Translations under genes and position numbers: made by a program
The notes under the pieces: generated by a model
Seen by the model: only the letters and a program-made list of their open reading frames with translations
The model's database searches: none
What the model was told of the DNA's origin: nothing
Origin: JAXLVB01 sp046329195
GTDB taxonomy: Bacteria > Bacteroidota > Bacteroidia > Cytophagales > Spirosomataceae
DNA: 64,000 nt
Assembly: GCA_046329195.1 (NCBI GenBank)
Contig: JAXLVB010000002.1
Span: 744,001 to 808,000 of the forward strand
Direction of reading: 5' to 3'
Part shown: positions 17,926 through 27,500 of the stretch, one piece after another
How the letters are laid out: each line of letters opens with the position of its first letter
How positions within the stretch are numbered: the first letter of the stretch is position 1

Positions 17926-18360
17926 TTAATAAGTAAAAACTCGGTCGCTTTCAGTTGCTAACCGAATGAGCACGGTGGGCAGGGCAAACTCAGCTGGTTT
18001 TCCTTTCAAGTCAGCTTCGGTTACGCCTCTGGCTTTTGAGGAATTGCCTGATAAATAAAACTTTCCACCAGCTTTCACAATGGCATCAAAATGCTCCCGC
18101 AGCTTACCTGTTCCTAAGCCAACTACAGAATTGAGCTGACTATCTTGTAATAGCCGAACGGCATCGCCCGCCAAAAATAACTGAACAGAATGACCTTCTT
18201 CTAAAGCCGTTTTAGCCACCAAAAAGGCTAAGGCTGCCCTCGTTGAATCTTTAGGACTTTGAGTAACGTGTATCAAAAACTTCATTTTGGATGAATTTTG
18301 GGCAAAGGAAGTTGCTGCCATCCCCAATAATAGAGTTAGCAAAAAAGTGATTTTTTTCAT
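17926..18360 (-). CDS. exported DsrE family protein
   Basis: A 144-residue protein with a signal peptide (about 1-20, ending TSFAQ). The mature part fits the DsrE/DsrF-like fold (FLIHVTQSPKDSTRAALAFLVAKTALEEGHSVQLFLAGDAV). It contains no cysteine at all, so it cannot be a sulfur-relay protein of the DsrE type. Export of a DsrE-like domain is common in Bacteroidota, with unknown role. It lies in the same direction as the DUF1059 and Crp/Fnr genes, but 111 bases downstream of the former. Confidence 0.85.
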   Translation of the reverse strand: MKKITFLLTLLLGMAATSFAQNSSKMKFLIHVTQSPKDSTRAALAFLVAKTALEEGHSVQLFLAGDAVRLLQDSQLNSVVGLGTGKLREHFDAIVKAGGKFYLSGNSSKARGVTEADLKGKPAEFALPTVLIRLATESDRVFTY

Positions 18361-18471
18361 GTGCTTTTTGAGGTTTCGGGCCTACATCAAAACGAAAAGT
18401 GACAGTAATGCTTCGACAGAAAACTACCTGTTTATATCGGAAAATAACAAAACTGGGGTAGAGCAATGCTC

Positions 18472-18648
18472 CTATTCAACCTCTTCGTTGATAAGTGTTT
18501 TGATTTGTTCGGCCATTTCGGGAGTTACGGTAACGCCATGTGATTCTTGAGCATGTGCAGCAGCTATTTTCAAAACTTCTTCGGTAGTGTTGGCTTTTAC
18601 CACACCTTCACAATCGAAGCCTACGTCTCGGCAGCGGAGTGTTTTCAT
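18472..18648 (-). CDS. DUF1059 small protein
   Basis: A 58-residue gene, easily missed because of its size. The protein begins MKTLRCRDVGFDCEGVV and has the DUF1059 layout: Cys6 and Cys13, an acidic helix, and a His-containing AAHAQESHGVT segment before a C-terminal helix. The family is small, often predicted to bind a metal, with no known function. The ATG at 18648 lies 28 bases below a well-formed TAnnTTTG promoter motif. The neighbouring Crp/Fnr regulator is in the same direction upstream. Confidence 0.85.
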   Translation of the reverse strand: MKTLRCRDVGFDCEGVVKANTTEEVLKIAAAHAQESHGVTVTPEMAEQIKTLINEEVE

Positions 18649-18676
18649 GTTAAATTGAGGTTTGATTTGATGCTAA

Positions 18677-18705
18677 CAAAGGTATGCACCCCTCTTGGCA
18701 CTCAA
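18677..18705 (-). promoter_or_regulatory. Bacteroidota-type promoter for DUF1059 gene
   Basis: Read on the minus strand, TACCTTTG (18684-18677) matches the -7 consensus TAnnTTTG exactly, and a TTG (18705-18703) lies 18 bases upstream at the -33 position. The start codon follows 28 bases downstream. Spacing and sequence both fit the housekeeping sigma factor of the phylum. Confidence 0.55.
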
Positions 18706-18734
18706 CGGTAACAAATGTTACAAAACCCTCAATT

Positions 18735-19364
18735 TTATTTTAACTGAATATAGCCTCTATACAATTTGAGTTTACCCTCTTGCTCAAATGCTTTCAGAAT
18801 ACGAGAGACCACCACTCGGTTGGTGCCTAATTCGTAGGCCAACTGTTGGTGTGAGATGATGATTTTTGAGGTATTATCTGTTTTTGCCCGAAAACTCAGG
18901 TAATTCAACATTCGTTTTTCAATAGGGTCAAAGGCCACGCTTTCAAAGGCGCCAAGCAGCTCGTCATAGCGACTTCTAAAAGTTTGAATCAAAAAAGCGT
19001 TCCATGAGCGGTACTTTAGTTGCCATTCGTTGACCATTTGGGTCGGAAACAAAAACAGCTCAGTGGGTTGTGTAGCCACTCCATAAGCACTACTTACATT
19101 TTTGAAGTAGGCAGCCGAAAGCGACATCATGCAAGTTTGGTCTTTGCGGACGTAGTAGAGCAAAATCTCACGGTCTTCTTTTTGTTGGAAAACCCGAATC
19201 TCACCTTCAAGGACGATGGGTAAAAAATCTAAAAATTGACCCTCTTTCACAATCGTATCGCCTTTGTTTACACCGAGAAAGCGTCCAACCTGAACCATTT
19301 CCTGCCTAAGTTCGGGTTCAATGAACGCTTTGGGAAGTTTTGTACTTAGTTCGGGTTTGATCAT
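18735..19364 (-). CDS. Crp/Fnr family transcriptional regulator
   Basis: 209 residues: a cyclic-nucleotide-binding-like beta barrel (about 25-135) and a winged helix-turn-helix (about 155-205, with SHQQLAYELGTNRVVVSRILKAFEQEGKL). Cys is scarce (one in QTCMMSL), so an Fnr-type iron-sulfur cluster is unlikely. The ligand is unknown; many such proteins in this phylum respond to redox or nitrosative signals. The neighbouring exported gene at 19583 and the DUF1059 gene are plausible targets, but no clear operator is seen. A TAACTTTG promoter motif lies upstream at 19411-19418. Confidence 0.9.
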   Translation of the reverse strand: MIKPELSTKLPKAFIEPELRQEMVQVGRFLGVNKGDTIVKEGQFLDFLPIVLEGEIRVFQQKEDREILLYYVRKDQTCMMSLSAAYFKNVSSAYGVATQPTELFLFPTQMVNEWQLKYRSWNAFLIQTFRSRYDELLGAFESVAFDPIEKRMLNYLSFRAKTDNTSKIIISHQQLAYELGTNRVVVSRILKAFEQEGKLKLYRGYIQLK

Positions 19365-19394
19365 TGCTACCTCGGTTTAGTTGTTCAACAAGTT

Positions 19395-19418
19395 GCTTTT
19401 TCGGAAAAAGCAAAGTTA
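19395..19418 (-). promoter_or_regulatory. promoter motif and small palindrome upstream of Crp/Fnr gene
   Basis: On the minus strand TAACTTTG (19418-19411) matches the TAnnTTTG -7 consensus, but no good -33 TTG is present. Overlapping its end is a palindrome, GCTTTTT/AAAAAGC (19395-19411, 3-base loop), which sits where a repressor or autoregulator could bind, about 30-47 bases above the start codon. Confidence 0.4.
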
Positions 19419-19523
19419 GTACAAAGAAGTTCTTCGTAAGTTACCACTTACTAAGTCATTTCGAATTAGCCATCAGCACTTAAAATCACCCAAAAAGGTG
19501 AACCTTGAGGTAAAAGAAGGCTC

Positions 19524-19531
19524 TACTTTTG
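19524..19531 (+). promoter_or_regulatory. candidate -7 promoter motif
   Basis: TACTTTTG matches TAnnTTTG exactly, with a TTG at 19505-19507, 16 bases upstream, a little closer than usual. The start codon of the exported protein lies at 19583. Confidence 0.35.
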
Positions 19532-19582
19532 CTTCACGAAATCAATAAACCATATACAATCATTCCACATCTACATTCATCT

Positions 19583-20761
19583 ATGAGAGCCATCCTTTTC
19601 ATCTTGTGCTGTTGCATCGCCTTGTTCTGTCAAGCTCAACCCAGCGAGACTCAAATCAAAAAAGATGTGGGTATAGCTGGGACACTTTCGTTCCGCTTTA
19701 CCAAGCCAACAGGCACACGTCAGTGGAACGATGACATAAAAAACTGGGAGTATGTCCGTGGGGTTGAGGTGGTTCGAAATTCTGAATTCCCTTCCATTAA
19801 GCTGATTGTGGCGGGTGATGCCGTGTATCAATACACCGGAAATGGGGGATATTCCTATTGGAAATTCAGAACCTTGTCTAATAAATATAAAGGCATACCT
19901 GACCCAAGTGAAGCCGAAGTGCTGGCACTTATTCAAAAAAACCCAGCCCAGTTTTTTGGCAATCATTTCTTTAAAATTGTTACCCTAATCGAAAAACCGC
20001 ATTTGTCCGAAACACCCAATTGGATATGGAACAAACCAACGTCTGTTCAGTTTAAAATGAAAGCAAAATATGAGGTAATTGTAAGTAACATCGAAACAGA
20101 AACCGTTGAGCAAACGTTTGATGTCCGACTCTACCGTGCAGACCTACATGGGGAGTGGAAACAATGGAATGCCTTCCCTTCCCGGTTAGCCTCAGAAAAA
20201 CAATCGTTTGGGAAAAAAAACTACCCAGCAGAAGTATTGGCCAAAAAGTCAACACTCCATTTTACTTATGCAGAAGCAGCGGAAAAACCAACGGTTTCGC
20301 TCAACTTACCTACGTTTGGGACGTTTAGAGAATTAGTCATGACACTACATCAAACCTTACGAGAGGGAAGTCCCGAACAAGCTAAAACACTCTTAATAAA
20401 CACATTAGCACCTCGTTTTTTTGTATCAAATAGCAAAACACAACTCACCAACGAGGGCCAAGAGCTAATAAAACAAGTACTTGACAAGGTATATCAACAC
20501 GCTGTAACCTATAAAATGTTGTATTGCCCCAAACCTTCTATCAACAACGGATTGTCATCAGATAAAGCATTAAACTTGTTGTCGTCAGTGAGAGAAGTCG
20601 GCACTATGATTGAAGGAGATTTGTACACAGAGGGTTATTCGGATGGCAAACCTATTCAATCTTGGAAAATTCATCGAATAGCCATTGGTATGCGCTACGA
20701 CGACAATGTCCTCAAATTTTTGCAATCATTCAACGACGCTAAAAAACTTTGCTCAAATTAA
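19583..20761 (+). CDS. exported protein of unknown function
   Basis: 392 residues from the ATG at 19583; an ATG 54 bases upstream would add a non-hydrophobic tail before the signal peptide. The signal peptide is MRAILFILCCCIALFCQAQ. I recognise no family. Residues about 30-130 look beta-rich (VRGVEVVRNSEFPSIKLIVAGDAVYQY), and the second half (about 240-380) is mostly helical, with repeated tryptophan/tyrosine residues. The protein should be periplasmic. The methyltransferase gene begins 43 bases after its stop and may be co-transcribed. Confidence 0.75.
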   Translation: MRAILFILCCCIALFCQAQPSETQIKKDVGIAGTLSFRFTKPTGTRQWNDDIKNWEYVRGVEVVRNSEFPSIKLIVAGDAVYQYTGNGGYSYWKFRTLSNKYKGIPDPSEAEVLALIQKNPAQFFGNHFFKIVTLIEKPHLSETPNWIWNKPTSVQFKMKAKYEVIVSNIETETVEQTFDVRLYRADLHGEWKQWNAFPSRLASEKQSFGKKNYPAEVLAKKSTLHFTYAEAAEKPTVSLNLPTFGTFRELVMTLHQTLREGSPEQAKTLLINTLAPRFFVSNSKTQLTNEGQELIKQVLDKVYQHAVTYKMLYCPKPSINNGLSSDKALNLLSSVREVGTMIEGDLYTEGYSDGKPIQSWKIHRIAIGMRYDDNVLKFLQSFNDAKKLCSN

Positions 20762-20804
20762 TCTTAACTTTAGCGCTTCGACTTTTTTCTATCCAGCCAA
20801 ACTA

Positions 20805-21389
20805 ATGACCGAAGCCATTTTTCAACCACAGCCTGTTGTCTATGCTGCTCTACTTGAAGCTACTCAAGAAATCGGCTTCACCATGCCTTCCGAAGTCCAA
20901 ACGTGTTCGTTGCTACGCACGCTGGCAGCCTCCAAACCGGGTGGTCAACTATTAGAACTGGGTACGGGGACGGGTCTTTCAACCGCTTGGTTATTAGATG
21001 GTATGACCCCAACCACCAGCTTGATTTCGATTGATAATTCAGGTAAGTGGCTACAAATAGCAGAACAGTTTTTGGGGAAAGATTCACGCCTAACGCTCGT
21101 CGAATCTGATGGCGAAGCTTGGGTGCTCAATAACCTCTCGCAACGATTTGATTTGATATTTGCTGATACCTGGCATGGTAAATATTTATTGCTCGACGAA
21201 GTGCTCCAGATGCTAACCTTAGGCGGTTTATACATCATTGACGATATGCTTCCCCAGCCCAACTGGCCCGAAGGTCACGCTGAAAAAGCAAAAAAGTTGG
21301 TACAATATTTAGAAAGTCGTGAGGATTTGTGGTTGGTCAAACAGCATTGGGCATCGGGTGTAATCGTTGCCGTAAAACGTGGTGTATAA
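20805..21389 (+). CDS. class I SAM-dependent methyltransferase (O-methyltransferase-like)
   Basis: 194 residues from the ATG at 20805; a longer frame starting inside the previous gene is rejected because its extra 40 residues show no homology-like pattern. Motif I is LLELGTGTGLSTAWLL, followed by an acidic ISIDNS strand end and FDLIFADTWHGKY, typical of Rossmann-fold methyltransferases of the catechol/caffeoyl-CoA O-methyltransferase type. The substrate is unknown. Its stop codon (21387-21389) directly abuts the stop codon of the convergent sensor kinase, leaving no room for a terminator between them. Confidence 0.85.
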   Translation: MTEAIFQPQPVVYAALLEATQEIGFTMPSEVQTCSLLRTLAASKPGGQLLELGTGTGLSTAWLLDGMTPTTSLISIDNSGKWLQIAEQFLGKDSRLTLVESDGEAWVLNNLSQRFDLIFADTWHGKYLLLDEVLQMLTLGGLYIIDDMLPQPNWPEGHAEKAKKLVQYLESREDLWLVKQHWASGVIVAVKRGV

Positions 21390-24300
21390 CTACAATAATG
21401 GGATTTTCACCATAAATTCCGTCTCGGTTTCTATGGTCTCCAGCGGCTTACTGCTCAGGTATTCGTAGAGTTTCTTTAGGCTCTCAAGACCTTGTTTATT
21501 AGAGGTTTCCACAAAGCTCTTCCGCTGTAAGTTGTTCTTTACTATCAAGTACTCAGCCTCTACATACACCTCTATCCGTAGAGGGTCTTCTTCATCTATG
21601 ATGTTGTGTTTGATGGCATTCTCAAATAAATTTTGAAGGGTAACAGGTACTATCCCCTGTCCTAAATAGTCTTCCTCTATGGCAATGTTGATTACTAATC
21701 CCTCCTCAAAACGAGCCTTTTGAAGTTCCAAGTAGTTACTCACAAAGTTCAGTTCTTGCTCTAATGTCACCGTTTCCTTGTCCTTGCTTTGTAAGATATA
21801 CCGATACATGGCTGATAATTTCTGCAAAAATTTAGACGCCGTTTTCGGATTCGTAATAATCAGGCTGTTCAGCGAGGTGAGGCTATTAAACAGAAAATGT
21901 GGATTAAGGTGATTGATGAGGTTTTGATACTGTATCTCCGTTTTGTCTTTGGCTAGTTTGCTGGATTGAATTTGCAAATGATGGATTTTTTTTCGCTGAT
22001 TAGTTCGATAACCCAAAAATGAACCGATTACTATTAAAATGAATAGGATAGATAACACTTTGAACCATAACGTTTTATAAAAAACCGTTTCAAGGTGAAT
22101 AAACAAGGTTTTTATTCCAGTATTTTTACCATCTGCCCGAATAGCCTTGATTCGATAGATATAATCGCCACCAGCAAGGTTGGTAAAGGTTGTTGAAAGC
22201 CCGTCAGTAGCTATCCAATTGTCTGAATTGCCTATCAGTTGATAAAAATATTGATAGTGAGTTTCATCGTATTGATTTAACATACCATGCTCTATCGAAA
22301 ACGTGTTTTGATTCTCTTTTAACAAAACAAGTGTTGAGTCATGATGCAACAAGGTTAAAGAATCTGAAAATTTGATTTTGTCTAATAAAACTTCTCCAAT
22401 TGGTGAGGTTAAAAATAGCTTTTCAGGCAAAAATTCAATGATATCACCCTTTTGACACGATAAAACATGACCATTCCTTAATTTGAATAATTTAGTAAAA
22501 TATTTAGAATTTTCCACCCCAAATGGCAAATCAAACTGTTTGATTTGCTTTAGCTCTTTATTCAAAACTGCGTAACGATTATACAAACCGAGCCAGTGAT
22601 TTTGATTGTCGTCTATGACGGCATTACCAATACGCTCAGATTCATATACGGTTTCTGTGGTATGTTTTTTTAAATCTATTTTTTGAATATCCCTTCCATA
22701 AAGCCATAGATTGCCCATTTGATCTGAATTAACAAAGGTATTGAAGAAAGCAAAAGATAAATCGTTCAGCTTGACTGTTAACTCAAATTGGTTGGTGCTT
22801 GCATTAAAATAGTACACACCCTTTTCATGTGTTATTAAGCCAAGACGTCCTTGAAAATCGACAAATAGAAATGCCAGTTCATGCGAATTGTTATATAAAA
22901 TGTTACCTATGCTGTATTCTTTCCATTGTTTTGTTTCTAAATTGTAATTGCCAACCTTATCCATTGTGATGGTCCATAAATTTTCGCCTTGCTTCACCAA
23001 ATCATGGTGAATAGGTTTGTCATTTAATTGCTTGAAAGTTTTCGATTTCTTATTGAATTCATAAATAGCATTTCCAGAGAGCATATAAAGGTTTACTCCA
23101 TCTTCGACCACGGCAGTTGTGGCTTCACCGTAAGGTAAAATCGGAGTTTTATTCGGCAATTTGAACACAGTAAGCTGATGAATACGAGGATAATAATGTA
23201 CCAATCCTCTGTAACTGGTACCCAACCACCACGATCCATCTGAAGTGTCTTCGACGAAGGATACAATCCCAAATTCTTCATCTAATGCTGGAAATAAATC
23301 AGCCAGTTCATACACATTATAAAAGCTTCTATCTGGATTTAGAATCGAAATCCCATTCGTTGTCCCAATCCAAATAGAACCCTCATTTTGCTCCCAACCT
23401 CCCCAGAGAAACTCACTTGCTATGGAGGTAGGTTTTGTTTTATCACGAAATATCTGGGTTATTTTATATTTTTCAGGATCAATATAAAAAATTTCATAGT
23501 TCCAGGTAGCTACCCAATAATGATGTTTTTTATCAACAAACGTTGTGGCAGCATCTAAATTTGGTTTCTTTAACTTACTACTTAGGGTGAAAGATTTAAT
23601 AACAGTTTTTTGCATCAAATCAAACACAACAATTTCGTTAGTAGTATTATCTGCAAAAATAAGTTGATGATTATCTATTGCTAAGGCAGATGAAGGATGT
23701 GGTCTGAGTACCTGAAGATGTTGAGAGTTATTTCGATAGGTTTGTACCTGCTTTGTTGTGTAATCAAAGAAACATAAACCCTCATTCGTAGCTATCCAAA
23801 TTCCCTTATTGTAAGTATCTTCAACCATGCCATTTTTGGCAATTACGTGATGAGAAAGTGCTTCAATCTTTTCAATTTTTTGCCTGGCTACATCGTAACT
23901 TAACAAGCCATGTACATTGCTTGAAAACCATAGCTTCCCATCCATCCCCAAAAGGATATTAAAACAATAGGACAAGGGTGTATTTTCAAACTCAGTGATA
24001 TTAAAAAAACTATTTTTTTCTTTATCAAAATATGAAATACCGTTACTTGTACTAAACCAAATCCGCCCGGATGGCTCCTCACACATTTTGTGGACTACGT
24101 TGTTAGAAATAGTGGTTTTGTCATGCCGGTTTGTTCTAAAAATCGTAGTATGGCTGCCTGAGTAACGTTTTAAGCCATCATAAGTACCTATCCACAGGAA
24201 GCCATCTCTGTCCTGTAAAAAACAATTGATCACATTACTTAAAAGGCCTTCATCATCTTTGATATTTTTAAATTGTAAAGAATTTACATCCTGTGCAAAA

Positions 24301-24413
24301 ACCACAGTAGTCATTGTCATCAAAACAAGTATGCTCAAAACACCCAAGTAATTTGATACTTGGGCTTTAAGATGCTTATAGAAACTCGTCCCTATTTTTT
24401 GTTTTGATTCCAT
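21390..24413 (-). CDS. propeller-type LytS sensor histidine kinase, third in operon
   Basis: A 1007-residue hybrid-free sensor. Signal/anchor at about 21-40, then repeated two-component-regulator propeller units (GFLWIGTYDGLKRY, GRIWFSTSNGISYF and others) to about 700, a Y_Y_Y domain (about 715-775, TFTNLAGGDYIYRIKA), one membrane helix (about 781-802) and a His_kinase (LytS-type) domain with His839 in HLNPHFLFNSL and an ATP-binding N box (NLFENAIKHN). The periplasmic part should sense a ligand; the kinase part should phosphorylate the LytTR regulator at 30619-31392. It is the last of three paralogues, 51 bases after the second. Confidence 0.92.
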   Translation of the reverse strand: MESKQKIGTSFYKHLKAQVSNYLGVLSILVLMTMTTVVFAQDVNSLQFKNIKDDEGLLSNVINCFLQDRDGFLWIGTYDGLKRYSGSHTTIFRTNRHDKTTISNNVVHKMCEEPSGRIWFSTSNGISYFDKEKNSFFNITEFENTPLSYCFNILLGMDGKLWFSSNVHGLLSYDVARQKIEKIEALSHHVIAKNGMVEDTYNKGIWIATNEGLCFFDYTTKQVQTYRNNSQHLQVLRPHPSSALAIDNHQLIFADNTTNEIVVFDLMQKTVIKSFTLSSKLKKPNLDAATTFVDKKHHYWVATWNYEIFYIDPEKYKITQIFRDKTKPTSIASEFLWGGWEQNEGSIWIGTTNGISILNPDRSFYNVYELADLFPALDEEFGIVSFVEDTSDGSWWLGTSYRGLVHYYPRIHQLTVFKLPNKTPILPYGEATTAVVEDGVNLYMLSGNAIYEFNKKSKTFKQLNDKPIHHDLVKQGENLWTITMDKVGNYNLETKQWKEYSIGNILYNNSHELAFLFVDFQGRLGLITHEKGVYYFNASTNQFELTVKLNDLSFAFFNTFVNSDQMGNLWLYGRDIQKIDLKKHTTETVYESERIGNAVIDDNQNHWLGLYNRYAVLNKELKQIKQFDLPFGVENSKYFTKLFKLRNGHVLSCQKGDIIEFLPEKLFLTSPIGEVLLDKIKFSDSLTLLHHDSTLVLLKENQNTFSIEHGMLNQYDETHYQYFYQLIGNSDNWIATDGLSTTFTNLAGGDYIYRIKAIRADGKNTGIKTLFIHLETVFYKTLWFKVLSILFILIVIGSFLGYRTNQRKKIHHLQIQSSKLAKDKTEIQYQNLINHLNPHFLFNSLTSLNSLIITNPKTASKFLQKLSAMYRYILQSKDKETVTLEQELNFVSNYLELQKARFEEGLVINIAIEEDYLGQGIVPVTLQNLFENAIKHNIIDEEDPLRIEVYVEAEYLIVKNNLQRKSFVETSNKQGLESLKKLYEYLSSKPLETIETETEFMVKIPLL

Positions 24414-24464
24414 AATTGTTCCTTACAAAAATCAATTTCCACTTTCATGTCCAACTGTTGATAA

Positions 24465-27400
24465 TTAAAGGAGTGGAATTTTTACAATAAACTCATGCTC
24501 CGTTTCAATCGTCTCAATAGGAATCCTACTTAGGTATTCATACAATTTCTTTAAACTTTCAAGACCTTGTTTATTCGAGGTCTCTACAAATTTTTTCCGT
24601 TGCAGATTATTCTTCACTATCAGAAAATCCTCCTCCACATACACATCAATGCTTAGGGGTTCTTCTTCGTCAATAATATTGTGTTTAATGGCATTTTCAA
24701 ACAAATTTTGTAAAGTCACGGGTACGATTGAATAACCTAAAACCTCCTCGCTCAATGAAATATTAATTTGAAGCCCTTCCTCAAAACGGGATTGCTGTAA
24801 TTCAATGTAATTTTTTACAAAATTCAATTCTTGTTCGAGCGTAACTGTCTGTTTATCTTTACTTTGCAATATATACCGATACATCGCAGAAAGTTTTTGC
24901 AAGAACTTTGAGGCCGTTTTTGGTTCAGTTACAATCAAACTATTTAAGGAAGTTAGGCTGTTGAAAAGAAAATGTGGGTTGAGATGGTTGATGAGATTTT
25001 GGTATTGAATTTCTGTTTTATCCTTCTCCAATTTGGTAGATTGTATCTGTAAGTGATGGATTTTGTTATTCTGCTGCGAACGATATTTCATAAATGCCAC
25101 CACTAACCCAATCACCAACAATAACACCACCACTCTGAACCACAGCGTTTTATAAAATTGGGTCTGAACGTGTAACTTTAGTTGACGTTCGGCAGACGTA
25201 TAGCTTCCGTATTTGGTTCTTACTTTAAAAACATAGTCACCACCTGGTAAATCTGAATAGGTGGCAAATGGAGTAGATCCATCAAGGTGCCAATTTTTGT
25301 CAAATCCTTCCAATTTATAATCGAAATGATAGGGAGTATGCAACGAATTTGGCAAGTAACCGACTAAAATGGTGGGGCTGTTTTGACCGATAAGTAAGTC
25401 AATTTCTGATTTACCGACACAAAAAATGGAATGTTGGGTCCCTATTTTGACTTGTGTAACCAACGGTTTTTCTGTTAGCTGAATACCTTGCAGTGCCTCT
25501 GGAATCAATTCTACTAACTCTCCTTTGATTGATGCAAAAATGTGACCATTTTTTAAGCTAAACAGTTTGCTAATGTAATCATTGTTGTCCTCGGAAGCCG
25601 AAACATAAAAACTCTGAAACGATTCGGTTTGAGTATTAAAAACGGAAATTTTGTTAAACCCACAGGTCCAAATCATTCCATACTTATCAATGGCTGTTGA
25701 TGTGCATAAGTCTGTACCCAATCCTTCTGCTTTGCTCCAAAGCAGAAATTTTCCAGCGGCAGGAGTAAATCGGTATAATCCACGGCCTTTATTAGGTAGC
25801 CAAAAGTTATTTTGGGCATCAATGGTAGGTTTGGTTCGTAACGTCTCAAAAGAAACCGATTCGGTGTGCTTGACGGGAAAAAATTGTTGTTTTGATTTTG
25901 AAAATTTGAAAAACCCATGAAAGCCTGTAATCACCCAAATATCCTTATCTTTATCGACAAGTAACTGTGTACCAAGTGTGTTTACATTTTTAATTGGGTA
26001 ATTTTCAAACAAATCGAATGTTTCAAAGCTGTGACTTTTTAAATGATACCGGCCTATATATCGAGTATTACCCACCACCCAAAGTGTAGAATCGTTTTCG
26101 ACATCGGCACCAAATACAGCCGGCGACAACGATGACACCTGAGAAGGGAGTTGAATGTTTTTTTCAGATTTGGATTGTAAATCATAACAGAAAAACCCTT
26201 GATTACTTAACAAAAATACCTCATGTTGAACTTTCTTGAAATCCCAAATTGAAAGGTCTTTTGTCAATTTTTCTACTTTACCAGTACTGGGAACATAGCG
26301 ATAAAGACCAGTTTCAAAGGTACTAATCAGCCAAGAATTATCCTCTTCATAAAAGCCGGAAATCCAATCGCCTTGAAGGAGTGAAGGAATTTGTTGGGTA
26401 AGGGAGTGTATCTTATATACGTCTCGCTTAGGATTCACATACGATATTCCATTCACTGTACCCAGCAATACCGTTTGGTTAGCATCTTGAAAGGCTCCCC
26501 AAAAAAAATTCCCAATTACAGAGGTAGGATTTTTTAGATCATGGCTAAACTCTTGAACCAAGCCTGTTTTTCCGTCAATATAAAAAAGAGTATAGGCCCA
26601 CGTACTGACCCAAATGTTTTTGTCTGAATCCACAAAAATGGTGGAGACTTTATCCACTTTCGGTGTTCTACGGCTAACTAACTTTATTGTTTTTGAGATA
26701 GTTAGAGATTTTGTATCGAATATAGTTAGCTCATTATCATTACTGCCAAAAATCAATTCTTGGTTTCCAAATCGAGTAATTGCCGATGTAAATCGTTCAT
26801 TAAAGAGGGGTAACTGTTGGGGATTATTGACGTAGCTGGTAAATGATTTCGTAGTTAAATCCAGATATACAAGTCCTTTATCCGTAGTTAACCAAAGAGC
26901 ATTTTTTTGAGGGTCATCAATGATGCCATTTCTCCGAATATAAAAAATTCGCTGCGAATTTTGGCTTCCATTGTCATACTCGAAATAGTCAAATTGTTTT
27001 TGATTTTTATGATAACAATACAAGCCCTTGGAAGCAGAAAACCATATATCTCCCCTCCTATCACAATGAATATTATAGGCTGTTTTAATTTCAATGCCGT
27101 TGATTTTCAAGAAATTAGTAAAAGTCTCTTTCTTCTTGTTGAAATACCCAACCCCTTTGCTGGTAGCATACCAAATGTCTCCATCTTTGTCTTCGGATAA
27201 GTCATAAATGGTGTTATTGGGAATACAGTTTTTATCTTCTCGATTTTTTGTGAAATATTCAAAGCGTTGACCATCATAATAGTTTAATCCTTCATAAGTA
27301 CCCACCCAAAGTAGGCCGTCTTTGTCTTTCAAAAAACACCCGATAAAATTATATGACAAGCCATCTTTTTCTTGTAAATGCCTAAACTCCAGCGAGGTTT

Positions 27401-27500
27401 GCCCCCATACTCTTGCCTTGTTCACTCCAAACACCCAAAGCGCACCTATCAGAATGCCCCTCAACATCACTAAATACCTGCAAAGAATGACTTTACTCAT
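24465..27500 (-). CDS. propeller-type LytS sensor histidine kinase, second in operon
   Basis: 1011 residues with the same plan as its neighbours: anchor at about 8-33, propeller units (GLLWVGTYEGLNYYDG, GDIWYATSKGVGYF, GDIWFSASKGLY), Y_Y_Y domain, membrane helix at about 785-805, and LytS-type kinase with His843. Over the last 171 residues it is about 84% identical (144 of 171 by hand count) to the kinase at 21390-24413, without gaps, whereas the sensor halves have diverged strongly. Its start overlaps the stop of the first kinase gene by 4 bp (ATGA). It probably signals to the same regulator. Confidence 0.92.
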   Translation of the reverse strand: MSKVILCRYLVMLRGILIGALWVFGVNKARVWGQTSLEFRHLQEKDGLSYNFIGCFLKDKDGLLWVGTYEGLNYYDGQRFEYFTKNREDKNCIPNNTIYDLSEDKDGDIWYATSKGVGYFNKKKETFTNFLKINGIEIKTAYNIHCDRRGDIWFSASKGLYCYHKNQKQFDYFEYDNGSQNSQRIFYIRRNGIIDDPQKNALWLTTDKGLVYLDLTTKSFTSYVNNPQQLPLFNERFTSAITRFGNQELIFGSNDNELTIFDTKSLTISKTIKLVSRRTPKVDKVSTIFVDSDKNIWVSTWAYTLFYIDGKTGLVQEFSHDLKNPTSVIGNFFWGAFQDANQTVLLGTVNGISYVNPKRDVYKIHSLTQQIPSLLQGDWISGFYEEDNSWLISTFETGLYRYVPSTGKVEKLTKDLSIWDFKKVQHEVFLLSNQGFFCYDLQSKSEKNIQLPSQVSSLSPAVFGADVENDSTLWVVGNTRYIGRYHLKSHSFETFDLFENYPIKNVNTLGTQLLVDKDKDIWVITGFHGFFKFSKSKQQFFPVKHTESVSFETLRTKPTIDAQNNFWLPNKGRGLYRFTPAAGKFLLWSKAEGLGTDLCTSTAIDKYGMIWTCGFNKISVFNTQTESFQSFYVSASEDNNDYISKLFSLKNGHIFASIKGELVELIPEALQGIQLTEKPLVTQVKIGTQHSIFCVGKSEIDLLIGQNSPTILVGYLPNSLHTPYHFDYKLEGFDKNWHLDGSTPFATYSDLPGGDYVFKVRTKYGSYTSAERQLKLHVQTQFYKTLWFRVVVLLLVIGLVVAFMKYRSQQNNKIHHLQIQSTKLEKDKTEIQYQNLINHLNPHFLFNSLTSLNSLIVTEPKTASKFLQKLSAMYRYILQSKDKQTVTLEQELNFVKNYIELQQSRFEEGLQINISLSEEVLGYSIVPVTLQNLFENAIKHNIIDEEEPLSIDVYVEEDFLIVKNNLQRKKFVETSNKQGLESLKKLYEYLSRIPIETIETEHEFIVKIPLL

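Noticed and set aside
19577..19966. 129-codon frame antisense to the exported unknown at 19583
   Set aside because: The plus-strand protein has a signal peptide at its start and a promoter motif; the antisense frame has neither.
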